64,000 nucleotides of DNA. It comes from Morella rubra (Eukaryota > Streptophyta > Magnoliopsida > Fagales > Myricaceae). The translations under genes and the position numbers were made by a program. This document shows, piece by piece, positions 25,159 through 37,199 of this stretch; position 1 is the stretch's first letter, and each line of letters starts with the position of its first letter. The stretch is from positions 1,959,252-2,023,251 of the forward strand of contig CM025855.1 in the NCBI GenBank assembly GCA_003952965.2, read 5' to 3'. The notes under the pieces were generated by a model. It ran no database searches and was not told the DNA's origin. It worked only from the letters and a program-made list of their open reading frames with translations.

Positions 25159-26049
25159 AGAGAAGTAAATAAATTTTCATCCATATAATAACCATGTCCA
25201 GAAAATAAAATTAAAGAAAAATAATATTTTGTACTAAGAACTATGAAATAATAAATTAACCTCACTTTAAACTTCACAGATGTCTAGCTACAAGGAGCTT
25301 ATTAACTAGGAACCATATCTTCGTTTTCTGGCTCCGCTCAGGCTTAGAGGTATTTATCTTAAATATCTTTCTTCGGGTTTAATTTTTCCCTCCACGACAC
25401 ATGGCCTCGGGGTTGCCATCCTCCGGTTTTTTTTTTTTTCTCAGATATTTTGTCTTGATTGCTTGCAGCAGCTTGCGAATATGTTCCCAACATGTCCTAA
25501 TACGCCCATTTTTCCATGTACGCTGAACTTAAAGGACGAGCACACATCATGAATGGGACATTTGTGTCCTTAATTTCCTAAAATATTGCTAAAGCCTAAA
25601 TAATCAAAACCCAGTGGTCCATTGAGCAAGACACAAATAATACAGTATATGGGTGGACGTTAGACAAATAATATATTAAAGACCTGCATTCATGGTTTTA
25701 GAGGCGGCTGGCTTGCTACTTTATCTCCAGCATGCACCAAAGGAAAATCCAAACTTAATATCTTGGGTAGAAATATATAGTACCGCGTCATAATCCTACC
25801 AAAATGAGTCTACTGTACCCAGGATATGAATCGTACTAACTCTCTGGCAGATGTCGCTAAGCTTGTTCAGTTGTTTGATAATTGTATCTGTTAGAAGTTT
25901 TATAATGTTGCTTCCCGTAAGCGCTCTTAGAACGCCCATAAGTGCGATGTAACATGTTGAAGGTTATAAAATATTTGAGTGACACCCTCTGACATCAATT
26001 GATTTAGAGAAGAAGACCACAAAGAAAGAACAACAATTGGGTTCCTTCC
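24119..26049. other. Intergenic DNA with a (TA)n microsatellite
   Basis: Contains about 14 TA dinucleotides at 25128-25155 and a T-run near 24043-24063, the latter inside the end of repeat unit B. No gene or complete element recognised. Confidence 0.5.
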
Positions 26050-26555
26050 TTCTTTACTTACAATAAGTGTGATTGTAGTTGGTCTGAAACTCAAAGTTTC
26101 TGGGTTGTCATGCATAAATGGAAAGAATCGAGACCAGCACTTTTTTTCAACAGAGCGCCAAATTTTCTGCACCTCAGTTCTTGGTGCCTGGAGGAGAGGC
26201 GATTGATATAATAGAAACATCTTCATTGCTGCTTGGTCTTCTATTATGCAGGTAAAAGGCCTGGCGTAGCCTCTTTACAAAGTCCATTTAATTCGATAAT
26301 TAGGCCCATTAAGCCTAGAATATACACCAGTGAAAGCCTAGAGTCTGGAAATTGAGAGAGTGAGGCCCATTAACCCCCCTGATCAAATTCTCAACTAAAC
26401 CCTTGTAGAACCCTATCTCCATCTGTGTCGGAACTCGAAACCCTCTGTGTCTCTCTGTCTCTGAATCTGCCTGTTTGATATTGCTGACAATAAGGCATTT
26501 GGATTGGTTATTGACCACAGCCCGCGTAATATCATCATCATGGCGTTGCTTCTTG
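26050..26555 (+). repeat. Left arm of a large inverted repeat
   Basis: Its reverse complement recurs at 26718-27196 with about 94% identity overall; a stretch of more than 100 bases (about 26215-26300 against 26937-27050) appears identical. This arm lies in host DNA immediately left of the LINE, whereas the other arm lies inside the hAT element. Its last roughly 90 bases (from GCCTGTTTGATATT) also match 20236-20332. Confidence 0.9.
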
Positions 26556-26717
26556 TCTCTCTGTCTTTTTTTCTTTTTTCTTTTTTCTTTCTAGATAACA
26601 TGACATTAGTCTACAAGCGGGTCCCTACAATTAGGGCTGTTCAACCCCGGTGTAGGTGCCGGTTTTGGCCAAAACCGGCACCTACACCGGATAAACCGTT
26701 TTAACTAATTCGTTACC

Positions 26718-27196
26718 ACAAAAGCAACGTGATGATTTTACGCGGGCTGTGGTCAATAACCAATCCAAATGCCTTATTGTCAGCAATATCAAACAGGCAG
26801 ATTCAGAGACAGAGAGACACATTTCGAGTTCCGACACAGATGGAGATAGGGTTCTACAAGGGTTTAGTTGAGAATTTGATCAGTTAATGGGCCTCATCTC
26901 TCAATTTTCTAGGCTTTCACTGGTGTATATTCTAGGCTTAATGGGCCTAATTATCGAATTAAATGGACTTTGTAAAGAGGCTACGCCAGGCCTTTTACCT
27001 GCATAATAGAAGACCAAGCAGCAATGAAGATGTTTCTATTATATCAATCGCCTCTCCTCCAGGCACCAAGAACTGAGGTGCAGAAAATTTGGCGCTCTGT
27101 TGAAAAAAAGTGCTGGTCTCGATTCTTTCCATTTATGCATGACAACCCAGAAACTTTGAGTTTCAGAAACTACAATCACACTTATAAGTAAAGAAA
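26718..27196 (-). repeat. Right arm of the inverted repeat, inside the hAT element
   Basis: Inverted copy of 26050-26555. It is located between the hAT right-end (transposase 3') subterminal region and the end of the transposase gene. It begins at CAAAAGCAACG and ends at AGTAAAGAA. The spacer between the arms (26556-26717) holds the LINE 3' tail and the hAT terminus. Confidence 0.9.
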
Positions 27197-27319
27197 AGAA
27201 CATCTTAAAATGGGTACTCCTTCAAATCCCTACTCCTCGATCTCCGTCGCCAAGATAGGTAACTCTACACAATATAGTTAAATACACTAAGTTATAATTT
27301 ATAAAAATAAAAATATTAT

Positions 27320-29369
27320 TCAAACTAATAAACTAACAAAAACAGAAATAAAATTACCTGAGTCAATCGTATAAGTTTGTGGATCTTCTGTCATATCAGA
27401 AGTCATGTCGTCCTCCTCCACGATAGGATCACATCTCATCCAATTTTGAGCACAAATGAGACCTTCTGCAGTTTTTGGGGCCAATGAACTCCGAAAAGGA
27501 TCCAATATCCGACCTTCAGTGCTAAATACTGACTCAGAAGGTACAGTAGTAATAGGAATTGCCAACACGTCTCGAGCTATGCGGGCAAGGATAGGATACT
27601 TATGAGAGTTAACGTTCCACCAAAGCAAAATTTTAAATGAAGGAGCCTTTAATTCAACTGACTCTGATAAATATCTCTCCACCTCAGATTTAGAGTCTGA
27701 AATTTGGCTAGCAGCCCTTACAAGATCAAACTCATCCCACTCCTCATTATCCCCATAGTCACACTATCACTGTCATCCACCTCCACGACACTACCATATT
27801 TGCCATTGTTATATTCCATAAACAACCGTTCTAAAGTACCCTTCACATTCAATACCATAACTTCGCCTTTCACTTCTCCCATTACTTTCTTAAACCAATA
27901 ATTCAGTACAACCATCTTGTTTCTTGGATCAAGCAATGCTGCAACAAATAAAAGTCTATTCACTATCATCAAATCACCCCAATACTTGTCATACTTCGTT
28001 TTCATGCGGGATGCCATCTCTTTAAGCAAAGTATCATTACTAGAAGAATACTTGTCCAAATGGCTATGTATCTTAGCCAACTCCTCCAAGTACACATTAG
28101 CTGTAGACACATTTGATCCCGACATTCTTATTGTTACTTCATAAAATAACTTCAAGAATTTTACAAAATGACGGATGTGCTCCCAATCCTCGAGTGTGGG
28201 GGGGCCTAATCCTCTTCTCCCATGCCCTTCTTCACCCAAATACAATATAAAATGCCCATCCTCATCCAACATCAACTCAAATACCTCTCGATACTTCAAA
28301 GCCACATCCAACATCAAATAAGTTGAGTTCCAACGAGTATAACATCAAGAGTCAAAAATTGAGTAAATGTAATCTCTTTAATCTGCACACATTCTTTAAA
28401 CTTGTCTAACCTTTGGGGTGATGACTTAACATACTTGATCATATTCCGAACCTTAGCAATTGACTTATCAACCTCTTTCATCCCCTCAGACACAATCAAA
28501 TTTAAAATATGTGCACAACATCTCAAGTGTAGGAATTCATGGCCACAAACAATCCTCCCTACATAGAGTATCTTTTTGCAATTGCCTTCTCTTTAAATGG
28601 TCAATGACATTAGAGGCATTGTCAACTGTTATTGTAAGGATCTTTTGTATCCCCCAATCATTCATAATCTTTTATTTCTTTAGCAACTTATGATCTTGCA
28701 CCCTTCTATTTCTCTTCTGCAAGGTCCAATTAGATGTGTCCAGTCACACATATTAAAAGACACGATGTCGTGTGTGCAAATTGATCAGATGCGAATTAAA
28801 TAAAGTTTCATGCAAAGCCTCATAATTGTTATCAGATGGCATTTTCTAGAAAGAATTAAAGCTAAATCCATGTTTCTGCTACAATCATCTCATCGATAAT
28901 TATCATCCTAGCAATCAGATCTTTAATAGTCTTCTCACAAAATTTATGTGTCACCCCCATCGTTCCAACATCAGAACTTGTGAATCAAAAACATCTGCCC
29001 AACATCTAACTGACCCCCCTTTTTTCTCTTGAAATATGGACAAATATTGTGATGTTGCCATAACCCCGATGTCCCATTCTTGTGATGAGCCATAAAATCT
29101 TTTTTACAATAATTACATTTTGCTTTAGGTGGATCAGAGTTAGGTACCTTGGTGTAATGCAGCCATACATTAGAAGGATTTGAGTTTTTCCTCTTTTTGG
29201 GTTCAGGGCGTGGTGGTCGTCCACTTACATCACTTACACCCATTGACTCCATTGTCTCAGAATCCGGAGTGGACCCAACAACCGGACACGATACTGAGGG
29301 CGACATAGCAGTATCACTACTACATGCAGCTGCAGATGACTGTGATTGTGGTGGAGTGTCCATCTGCAA
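27320..29369 (-). pseudogene. hAT transposase (BED finger, hAT dimerisation domain), degraded
   Basis: Minus-strand order: an N-terminal Pro/Ser-rich part and BED zinc finger (VWLHYTKV...KCNYCKKDF...LWQHH) at about 28985-29369; a middle segment with CCAHILNLIVSEGMKEV (28314-28526); a core with DLMIVNRLLFVAALLDPRNKM (27718-28317); and a C-terminal dimerisation domain with KYPILARIARDVLAIP and SVFSTEGRILDPFRSSL (27320-27682). The core and C-terminal parts are in different frames, joined by a small frameshift near 27740. The stretch 28530-28960 has also lost its frame. It cannot make active transposase. Confidence 0.9.
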
Positions 29370-30097
29370 ATTAACAACAGAGGGTTTAGCAGTGACACTA
29401 AATTAAATACAATCGTACATTGACCAATCAATTCCAAAAAAATTAAAAACAAATTTTCAACTCAAAAACCAAAATATAATAAAATTTCAAAAAAAAAAAT
29501 TGAAAAAAAAAAACAAATTAAACAAAAAAAATAAATGAAAAACAATTCAACAAAAATGTCCTAAAATTTTCAATAGAATAAAAAACAAATTAAAAAATTA
29601 AAAAAATTTATTTTTTGTTTTCAAATTCCCAAAAACCTTAAAAAACAAAAAAATCAAAAAAATATGGGCCTAAATAAATAATAAATTCAATAAACATATT
29701 TAAATAAATCCTAAAAACTTAAAACAAAAAAAAAATTATTTTCAAATAAACAAACAATCCAGGCAACTTGATTTTTCAACTTAGATTTTACGTAAACAAC
29801 AGGGAGGAAAGGAGGTCAGTCGGGGGCGGGGGGGGGCACAGGAAAGGAACGAGAGAGAGCAGGGACGCAAGGCAGAAAAAGGAAAAAAAAAAGGGAAAAA
29901 ACTCGGGGATAAAAAACATAACAAAACACGGTGTCCGGTACTCGGGAACCCGGTGCCGGGTAACCCGGGAACGGACCGCACCGGGTAACCGGGAACCGGG
30001 ACCGGCACCGGGTTTTGTTAAAAACTTCAAACCGGCACCGGTAAAGCCGGGTACCGGTGCCGGTGCCGGTGCCACCGGAAAATCTGAACAGCCCTAC

Positions 30098-33000
30098 CTA
30101 CAATTCTCGAAATAGGACATCACAATGAAGAATACTTCGAGGAATATCCTCCACTGCAATTTGGTCTGGTTCATCCACCTGTAGTCCCCACCGAGCCAAA
30201 GCAAGAGACATCTCATTCCCTTCGCGCGGAATCCATGTAAACTTCCACTTCCCATGGCTCTTCAACATAGCACGCATAGCAAGAACTTCGGCTTCGACAA
30301 TCCAATCAGGAACCATATCCGTATTCACCACTGGGTGACTAAAGCTTGAGCATCCCCTTCCAAAACAAGATTTCGGAGACCCAACTCCTCTGCAAGAGAG
30401 CAAGCCAACCGTGCAGCCCTGACTTGCCCTTTAATTGGAACTACTCCTAGCAAACGTTTTAACCGAACTTGAATTACCTCTCCTTTCCAATTGCGACACA
30501 CGACATCAATGCAAATCCAGTTATCTCGTAAGGCAGCATCATAATTAATTTTCAAAACGCCTTGCGAAGGGGGAGACCAGATTTGTAAAACTGGAGGGTC
30601 GCAGTGATGCCAAGCCACACAATGAGCATGATACCTCCACCTAATGGATCTCACCAGCTCCCCAAAATCCAGATTTTTCCCCTCATGCACCACTTTGTTT
30701 CTAGTAGTCCAGATGGTATCCACCGTGACAGTGACGACCAATATCATTCTGTCCCATTCCTCTTGCACATCATTGGGAAAGATTATCACGGTTGATAATG
30801 AATTTAATCCACTCATGAATAGATACCTCCCAAAATACCACCGTATCCAATGGCCAAGGTCCCAGCCTCCACAAATGAGAACTAATGGAACACTCCAAAA
30901 AAAGATGGAGAGTTTCTGCAGCACAATTACAAAGAGGGCAGAGATGCAAGGCTAAAGACGCAGAATTACTCACTGGCAAGGCCATAGCAGTCAGTTTCCA
31001 GGATAAAAGTTTCAACCTATGTTGGACACGCAATTTCCACAACCGTTTCCACTCAGAGCTGGAGAGATTACCAGTGTCAAGAAATCGATGTTGCTGGTCC
31101 CAGAGATAGGCATCTTTGACAGAATAATTCCCTTTAGCTGAAAGGAGCCATCGGAGAATATCACTAGATTGCAAATTAACAAGAGGAATATTTAGAATTG
31201 CCGCAGCGGAATCCTGTTCAAAGATGTCTCAAATCAAATTGTCCTTCCACATGTTAGTCTGGTCAATTAAATCGCTGACATGGTTGAGCCGACAATCTAC
31301 AATAACACCCCATTTTAGCTTGGGGGTATACCCCTCCACTCCAGGCACCCAGGGAGCACTCCAAATGTTGATATCGCAACCATATCTGATAGACCAACAA
31401 AATCCTGCACCCACAATATCACGAGTCTGCACAAGCCCCTGCCAAAACCAAGAACCCCATGTGAGCCGCAAGTTTGAAGCAAATTTGAACCCCGACAGTA
31501 TTTGTTCATCAATGCCGGCACCCATAAGCTTTCCTTGTTAGACATCAATTCCCGACCTCTTTTAGCCACCAGTGCCCTGTTTAAGTCCTCCATACGACGA
31601 AGCCCCAAACTACCACATTCTTTTGGACGGCAAATACTCACCTAAGATTTAGGATGAAATCTATGAGTCTCCCCATCAAACCCCCACCAAAAATTCTTTA
31701 TCCGGATATCAAGACTACGGTAAACTCGCTTAGGCAAAAGAAAAACTGACATAAGGTATGAAGGAATATCTTGAGCTATAGATTGCAACAAAACGGTGCG
31801 CCCAGCCTGGGAGAGAGCCCGGGCCTTCCAACCACCTTTTCTTGGATCTCTCTGCGAGCAAGAATTTTAGACTTTGGAATAGATAATGAGGCACCAAGAT
31901 ACATACCAGGGTCACTAGCAGGTTGAAGCGGCAATATGTCGGATAAAGTAGCTTTACAATTGGCATCCATATTATCAGTTTTATCCCAAAACCAATTGGC
32001 AATGGGAAGAGGTGGCTCAATAGGTATATGAAGTACAAGATTAAATGGTCCCTTATCAATATGGGACTCTTAACACTTTCCCTCACGTGCAGGCCGAATG
32101 AACATGGTCCATGCACGTGGACAATACTGGGGTACACAAACAAGTGGGCGAAGCCAGAAATAACTTGGCTCTGATACCATATCAAGTTTCATCCCAAAAC
32201 CAATTGATAATGAGAAGAGGTGGCTCAATAGGTATATGAAGTACAAGATTAAATGGTCCCTTATCAATGTGGGACTCTTAACACATATTGTGACCGGAGT
32301 AAATGTAGGATTTACGTGGGTTGATAAGTTGACCTGACCACCTTGCAAATGACATCAAATATTGCTGCAATTGGCGCACCTCTCCTGTATTTGCTCGACA
32401 AAATAGCATTACATCATTAGCAAAGAGCACATTTGTAACCGGTGGGGCATTCCGTGCAATCTTAATGCCATGAAGATTCCCATTCAGCTCCGCACGATGA
32501 ATCAACCATGATAATACTTCCGTAACTAAGACAAAAAGAAAAGGCGGTAAAGGATCGCCTTGGCGAAGCCCACATTTAGGACGGAAAAAGCCATACGGGG
32601 AGCCATTAAGAAGGATCGAAGAAGAGACAGTGGAAATGCATTGATAAATCCATATGCACCAAGTAGCATTAAAGCCGAAAGTCGACAAGATTTCTATAAG
32701 AAAATCTCAATCCACCCTGTCATAAGCTTTTTCCATATCCACTTTAAGGGCAAGCAATCCACCCCGACCAGATTTTTTTTTTGAGTACCTGCATCACTTC
32801 ATGAACTAAAATAATATTGTCCTGAATATCACGTTGGGGAACAAAAGCAGTTTGGTTAGGAGAAATCAACTTAGGCAACACTCTCTTCAAGTGATTTGCT
32901 AATATTTTTGAAATAATTTTGTAACTCACATTACAGGCGAAATTGAGATACCTTCAGCGGGGAATCCACCTTAGGAATCAGAGTAATGAAACTATGGTTC

Positions 33001-34456
33001 ACTTCCCGAAGCATATACCCATTCGAGAAATTTTTTTGAACCATTCTGATAAATGCTTTTCCCACCACAGGCCAATAAGATTGATAAAAAAAGCCCTGTG
33101 AACCCGTCAGTTCTTGGAGCTTTAGAGCTCCCAATGCTTTTCACCACCAAGTGAATCTCGTGCTCATCCGGAATACGACACAGAAAGGCGTTATCAGCAT
33201 CTGAAATGGACTCCGGGATTAACCCCTCTAGATGCCGGGGGAAAGAAGCATTATTACCGACAAATAAACCTTTGAAGTAAGCCTTTTTGTGATGTCTAAT
33301 AACTTGTCTCCCACGTAACCACGCCCCAGAATCATTTTGAAGAGCCTCAATACAATAACGCGCCTCCTCGTGATAGTGGACAAATGAAAAAAATTTGTAT
33401 TTAAATCCGGAGTTTGCAGCCATGTAATGCGGGATTTATTCTTCCAGAGCAATTCGTCTTGTTGTTGGGCCTCAAGAATCTGTCTAGACAACTCACATTC
33501 TTTGGTTGATGCCCATAATCCTCCACCATGATAACTAATATGAATTTGTAAATCATCCAACTCCCGTTGAAGGCTGCCAATTCGCTGTTTAATCTCCCCA
33601 AAAACATGTTTGTTCCACCATCTTAAAGCCACCTTAGCAGCTTTAAGATTTTGGCACAAACTACAAGCGGGAGAACCCGCCCGATCCTCTCGCCAAACGT
33701 CATGAACAACCTGCACACTACGAGGATCTACCGCCCAAAAGGTTTCAAAACGGAGAGGGAGAGGACATTGATGGGAATCACCCATAGTGTCTAATAAAAT
33801 GGGGCCATGATCCGAAGCATAGTGAACTAAATGTCGCACGGTGGCGCGGAGGAAAAGTTGACGCCAATCACTGTTTCTCAAACCTCGGTCCAACCTCTCC
33901 ATAATTAACCCACCACCTTCACGTCCATTAGTCCACGTGAATGGATTTCCAGAAAAATCGAGATCTATCATTCTCGTTTGCCAAAGGATCCGAGACAGAT
34001 TCTAATAAAGACGAGTTACCTATTGTACGACCACTCATTTTGTCTTGCTGAGAAACAACAGCATTGAAATCTCCAAGGCAGAGCCAAGGCCCATCAAAAT
34101 TACTAACACTAAATGGTGCTTTTCATCCCATATAGTAGGACCATAAACAAAGGACAGTAACCAAGGAACCCCCACGGGGTCAGATTTCACAAGAAAATTC
34201 AAAAAATGATTACAAGAGTAAGCCAAATCTAAGAGAACGCCCTGCCTCCAAGCCACTACCAGCCCCCCTTTTCTACCCCTAGGGGGAACCTCAAAACGTA
34301 CACAAAGCCCAGCTGCAAAATGCGACACTTCACCTCCAAAGTCTTGGTTTCGGCTAGACAAAACACTTCGGGAAGATGGTGCCGCAAAAGCTCCTGAAGG
34401 TGATGAACTGCCGCAGGGCGTAGGAACCCGCGGCAGTTCCAAAATAACAGCCTCAT
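30098..34456 (-). pseudogene. LINE ORF2: endonuclease, reverse transcriptase, zf-RVT, RNase H (broken)
   Basis: Starts near 34456 with MRLLFWNCRGF, the typical start of plant L1 apurinic endonuclease; its end motif is SDHGPILL (about 33780-33971). Reverse transcriptase pieces cover 33423-31230: ISPNQTAFVPQRDIQDNI, GLRQGDPLPPFLF, and LFANDVMLF in place of the catalytic FADD. zf-RVT (WKLRVQHRLKLLSWK, LCPLCNCAAETLHLF) is at 30770-31174, and RNase H is at 30098-30610. Several frameshifts and stops break the frame, and a TRIM sits in the reverse transcriptase. The terminal stop codon lies within the 8-bp sequence that became the hAT target duplication. Confidence 0.9.
31974..32283 (-). mobile_element. 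TRIM (miniature LTR retrotransposon), 310 bp
   Basis: Two direct terminal repeats of about 102 bp (31974-32075 and 32181-32283, more than 90% identical) flank about 105 bp. On the minus strand the LTR starts TGTTAAGAGTCCC. A Met-tRNA primer site TGGTATCAGAGCC (32167-32179) follows the 5' LTR after a single base, and a purine-rich tract (GTGAGGGAAAG) precedes the 3' LTR. The target duplication is CATATT (31968-31973 and 32284-32289). It interrupts the LINE reverse transcriptase just after KSYIYSGHN. It encodes no protein, so it would depend on proteins made elsewhere. Confidence 0.9.
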
Positions 34457-35912
34457 GATGGCCGGGGGAAGTTAAGGCCCGCCACCCCGACCATGTGAGC
34501 AGAATCAAACTGTTTAGCAACATTCTCGGGCGATTGATTCTTGGACTGACTTTTAGCAAGCTTACCTCGTCCAGATAAACTCCCCTGCTTCTTGCCCCTA
34601 GAAATATGCTTCTGGAACTCCTCAGTTTGCTTTGTGTATGGTCCTGGCCGAAACAGCAAATCACCAAGGGTGCTATGCAGATCATTGTCTCCCTAACTCA
34701 GATCAGGAGCCGGAGTTGATGAGTGCCTCTTCGGACCGAGCTGTATAAGGGCAACTTCGGATAAATCACGTTTGATAGAGAGAATGGGGATGAGCTCCCC
34801 GTATGGGCTGAACTTGAAACCAGGGCTCTCTTGCCCAGAAAAGGCTGCCTGCATGACTACATGGGAGTTGTAACCCGTGGGCCTACCAGAGGGGCAGTGA
34901 GTGTGACACTATCGGGCTGAGATATATCCTGTGTCTCCAACACAATTGGACTATTTAGGGCCACCAATAAATGGGTCGAACTATCGCTATCATCCAAAGG
35001 AGAAGTCAAACCACCCGCATGCTTATCAAAGCGTTAGAAAAGGCAAAAGTGGAAAATTAACGGGAGCCTGCACCTCTTTCCCCTTCGAACCCGTGGCTGT
35101 ATCTTGAAAAATTGGAGGCTCTGAATACTTGATAGGACCGAGGATGGGACCACCCGTCAGATTGCTCTTTGGAACGTTCACATCACCAAGAAGCTTCTGC
35201 TCCAGCAGCAAATGACTCTGCTCCTTTTGCCAAAGAAGTGGAGTGGCCCCCACTACACTCCAAATGAAGGGACGTATTCACATGAGGAGTGGAACTGTCA
35301 GTAACAGAAGCATGCAACACGTATATTTCTGCTGTCCCATCCGAGGTGTTTTCAACGGGCAATTTGCCCTTGTCTGAACTTGAAGCCACCAAATGACTGA
35401 CTGGCGGAGGAGGGAGATCTGAACCCAGCTGCAGAATCTCTTTCTCACACGGTGGTTCCATTCTTCCATGGTGGCTGGGCAAAATGACGCCCCACGGATA
35501 GGAGGAGGGATAGCTTTCATCTAAGGCCCAAAGGTCTTCTCATTCAACACTACACCCACCTCCGTGCATGCTGCCCGCAAATGCCCCAGGAAATGTTCGT
35601 ATTTAAAAAAAATTTGAAGGGTAGATGAATCGAACCGGGGTAGCAAATAACCAGGCTGAACAGAACACCTAGTATCCAAAAGGACCTGAACCCTGATGAA
35701 GGGAATGCACCATATCCGTCGAGCCGAATCACCTTCAATCTCCATAACCCTTCTTGTAGCCTCCCCCACAAAACTAGCAGTGTAACAGTTGGAACGATCA
35801 AGAGGCAGACCGTGAATTTGGACCCACACCAGGCAAAAATACAACTCAATATCCTGCCAAGGTAAATCCGGGGTCCCTGTTTGGAAAATAATGAAATACC
35901 CTTTAACATTAA

Positions 35913-36180
35913 TGAAGCTGATGCGTATTGATGATGCAGTTTTTCAATCAAGGCTATTTTTACTCTAGTTTGTTATTTTTAGCCTACGCTGTTAATGAGT
36001 TTCTTGGAAATAGTTTTGATTGATGTTCTGTGTTTTTCAAAGAAGCCTATAAATCTGTATTCTTGGATGTGTAATCAGCAGAACATCTAGAATCAATCAA
36101 AGCAGTTCTTTGGTTGAAAGTTCTCCATGCTTACTTTGTTTTTTTAACAAATATCAATATGCTCTTTTCATATTCCAAAA
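35913..36180 (+). repeat. Copia 5' LTR (268 bp)
   Basis: Pairs with 44567-44826. A TATA-like CTATAAATC is near 36049, followed by the R-like segment TGTAATCAGCAGAACATC. Its last bases are CCAAAA where the 3' LTR has CCAACA. Confidence 0.9.
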
Positions 36181-36217
36181 TTTGGTATCAGAGCTTTTTC
36201 AATCTGTAAAGGGCGTT

Positions 36218-37091
36218 ATGGCTGCTCTTGGTTCTTCTACCACAGTTCCTATATTTGGTGGTGAAAATTACGATTATTGGAGTATCAAGATGAAGACTTT
36301 CTTCCTGTCACTTGATCTTTGGGATGTTGTTGAAAGTGGTGTTTTTGCTCCTGTAGAAGGCACTTCAGAATCAACCCAAAACAAGATTGATAAGCAAAGA
36401 GATGCTAAAGCCTTGTTTACTCTGCAACAAGATGTTAGTGAAGCAATCTTTCCAAGATTGATGAGAGCAACAACTTCAAAGCAGGCCTGGGAGATTCTAC
36501 AACAGGAGTTTCAAGGAAATGCAAAAGTCAAGACAATCAAGCTTCAAGGGTTAAGAAGAGAACTTGAAAACCTCAAGATGAAAGATTCGGATACTGTAAA
36601 AGACTATTGCTCCAGAATCATTGAGGTTGTAAATCAGATGCGTGCTTATGGAGAAGAGCTGTCTGATGCAAGAATTGTTCATAAGATCTTGATTAGCTTT
36701 ACAGAAAAATATGACCATGTGGTTGCTGCAATCGAAGAATCTAGGGATCTTTCAAAGTTAACTGTTACTTAGTTGATGGGATCATTAAATGGCCATGAAC
36801 AAAGAATTGACAGAAGGAGTGAAGCCTCTCTAGAAAATGCATTCCAGCTAAAAGTCAATCTGAAAAATCAGAAGCAAAAAGATTTCAAAAGGAAGTCCAA
36901 AGGCACAACAAAAGGAGGAGAAAGTTCTCAGAAGAAGGGAGCTTCGAAAGGAGAATTTCCACCTTGTGGTATCTACAAAAAGACCAATCATTTGGAGAAG
37001 GATTGGTTTCATCGTGGGAAGCCTCAGTGTACGAATTGCAAGAAGTTTGGCCATGCAAAGAAGGACTGTTGGTTCAAAGACAAGAATAAAC
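36218..37091 (+). pseudogene. Copia gag (UBN2) with zinc knuckle, stop and CACTA insertion
   Basis: Begins MAALGSSTTVPIFGGENYDY, a typical copia gag start, and runs through the UBN2 region (YDYWSIKMKTFF, LQGLRRELENLKM) to an in-frame TAG at 36770. The frame continues beyond it (LMGSLNGHEQR) to a CCHC knuckle, C-TN-C-KKFGHAKKDC, at 37028-37069. The CACTA transposon enters about 20 bases further on. The nucleocapsid-like function is lost through the stop and the insertion. Confidence 0.9.
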
Positions 37092-37199
37092 CACTACAAA
37101 AAAAAATCACCTTTAGCAGCGGTCAGAAACCGCTGCTAAAGGCAAAAAATCATTGCTATAGCTTTCAGCAGCGGTTGCGACCGCTGTTATAGGTTTGTC

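Larger units (their letters stand above)
26632..30096 (-). mobile_element. hAT transposon inserted in the LINE 3' end
   Basis: 12-bp terminal inverted repeats TAGGGCTGTTCA/TGAACAGCCCTA and an exact 8-bp target duplication CCTACAAT (26624-26631 and 30097-30104), both diagnostic of hAT. Both subterminal regions are rich in CCGGCACC/GGTGCCGG units (26650-26700 and 29935-30075). The transposase gene lies on the minus strand. Between the left terminus and the transposase end lies a 479-bp inverted copy of host DNA (26718-27196). 29400-29760 is an A-rich non-coding stretch upstream of the transposase. Confidence 0.95.

Noticed and set aside
27704..28144. Plus-strand open frames opposite the hAT transposase
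   Set aside because: They are antisense shadows of the clearly recognisable minus-strand transposase core.
29768..30115. 115-codon open frame and its opposite-strand partners
   Set aside because: They are translations of the hAT subterminal CCGG-rich repeats, not genes.
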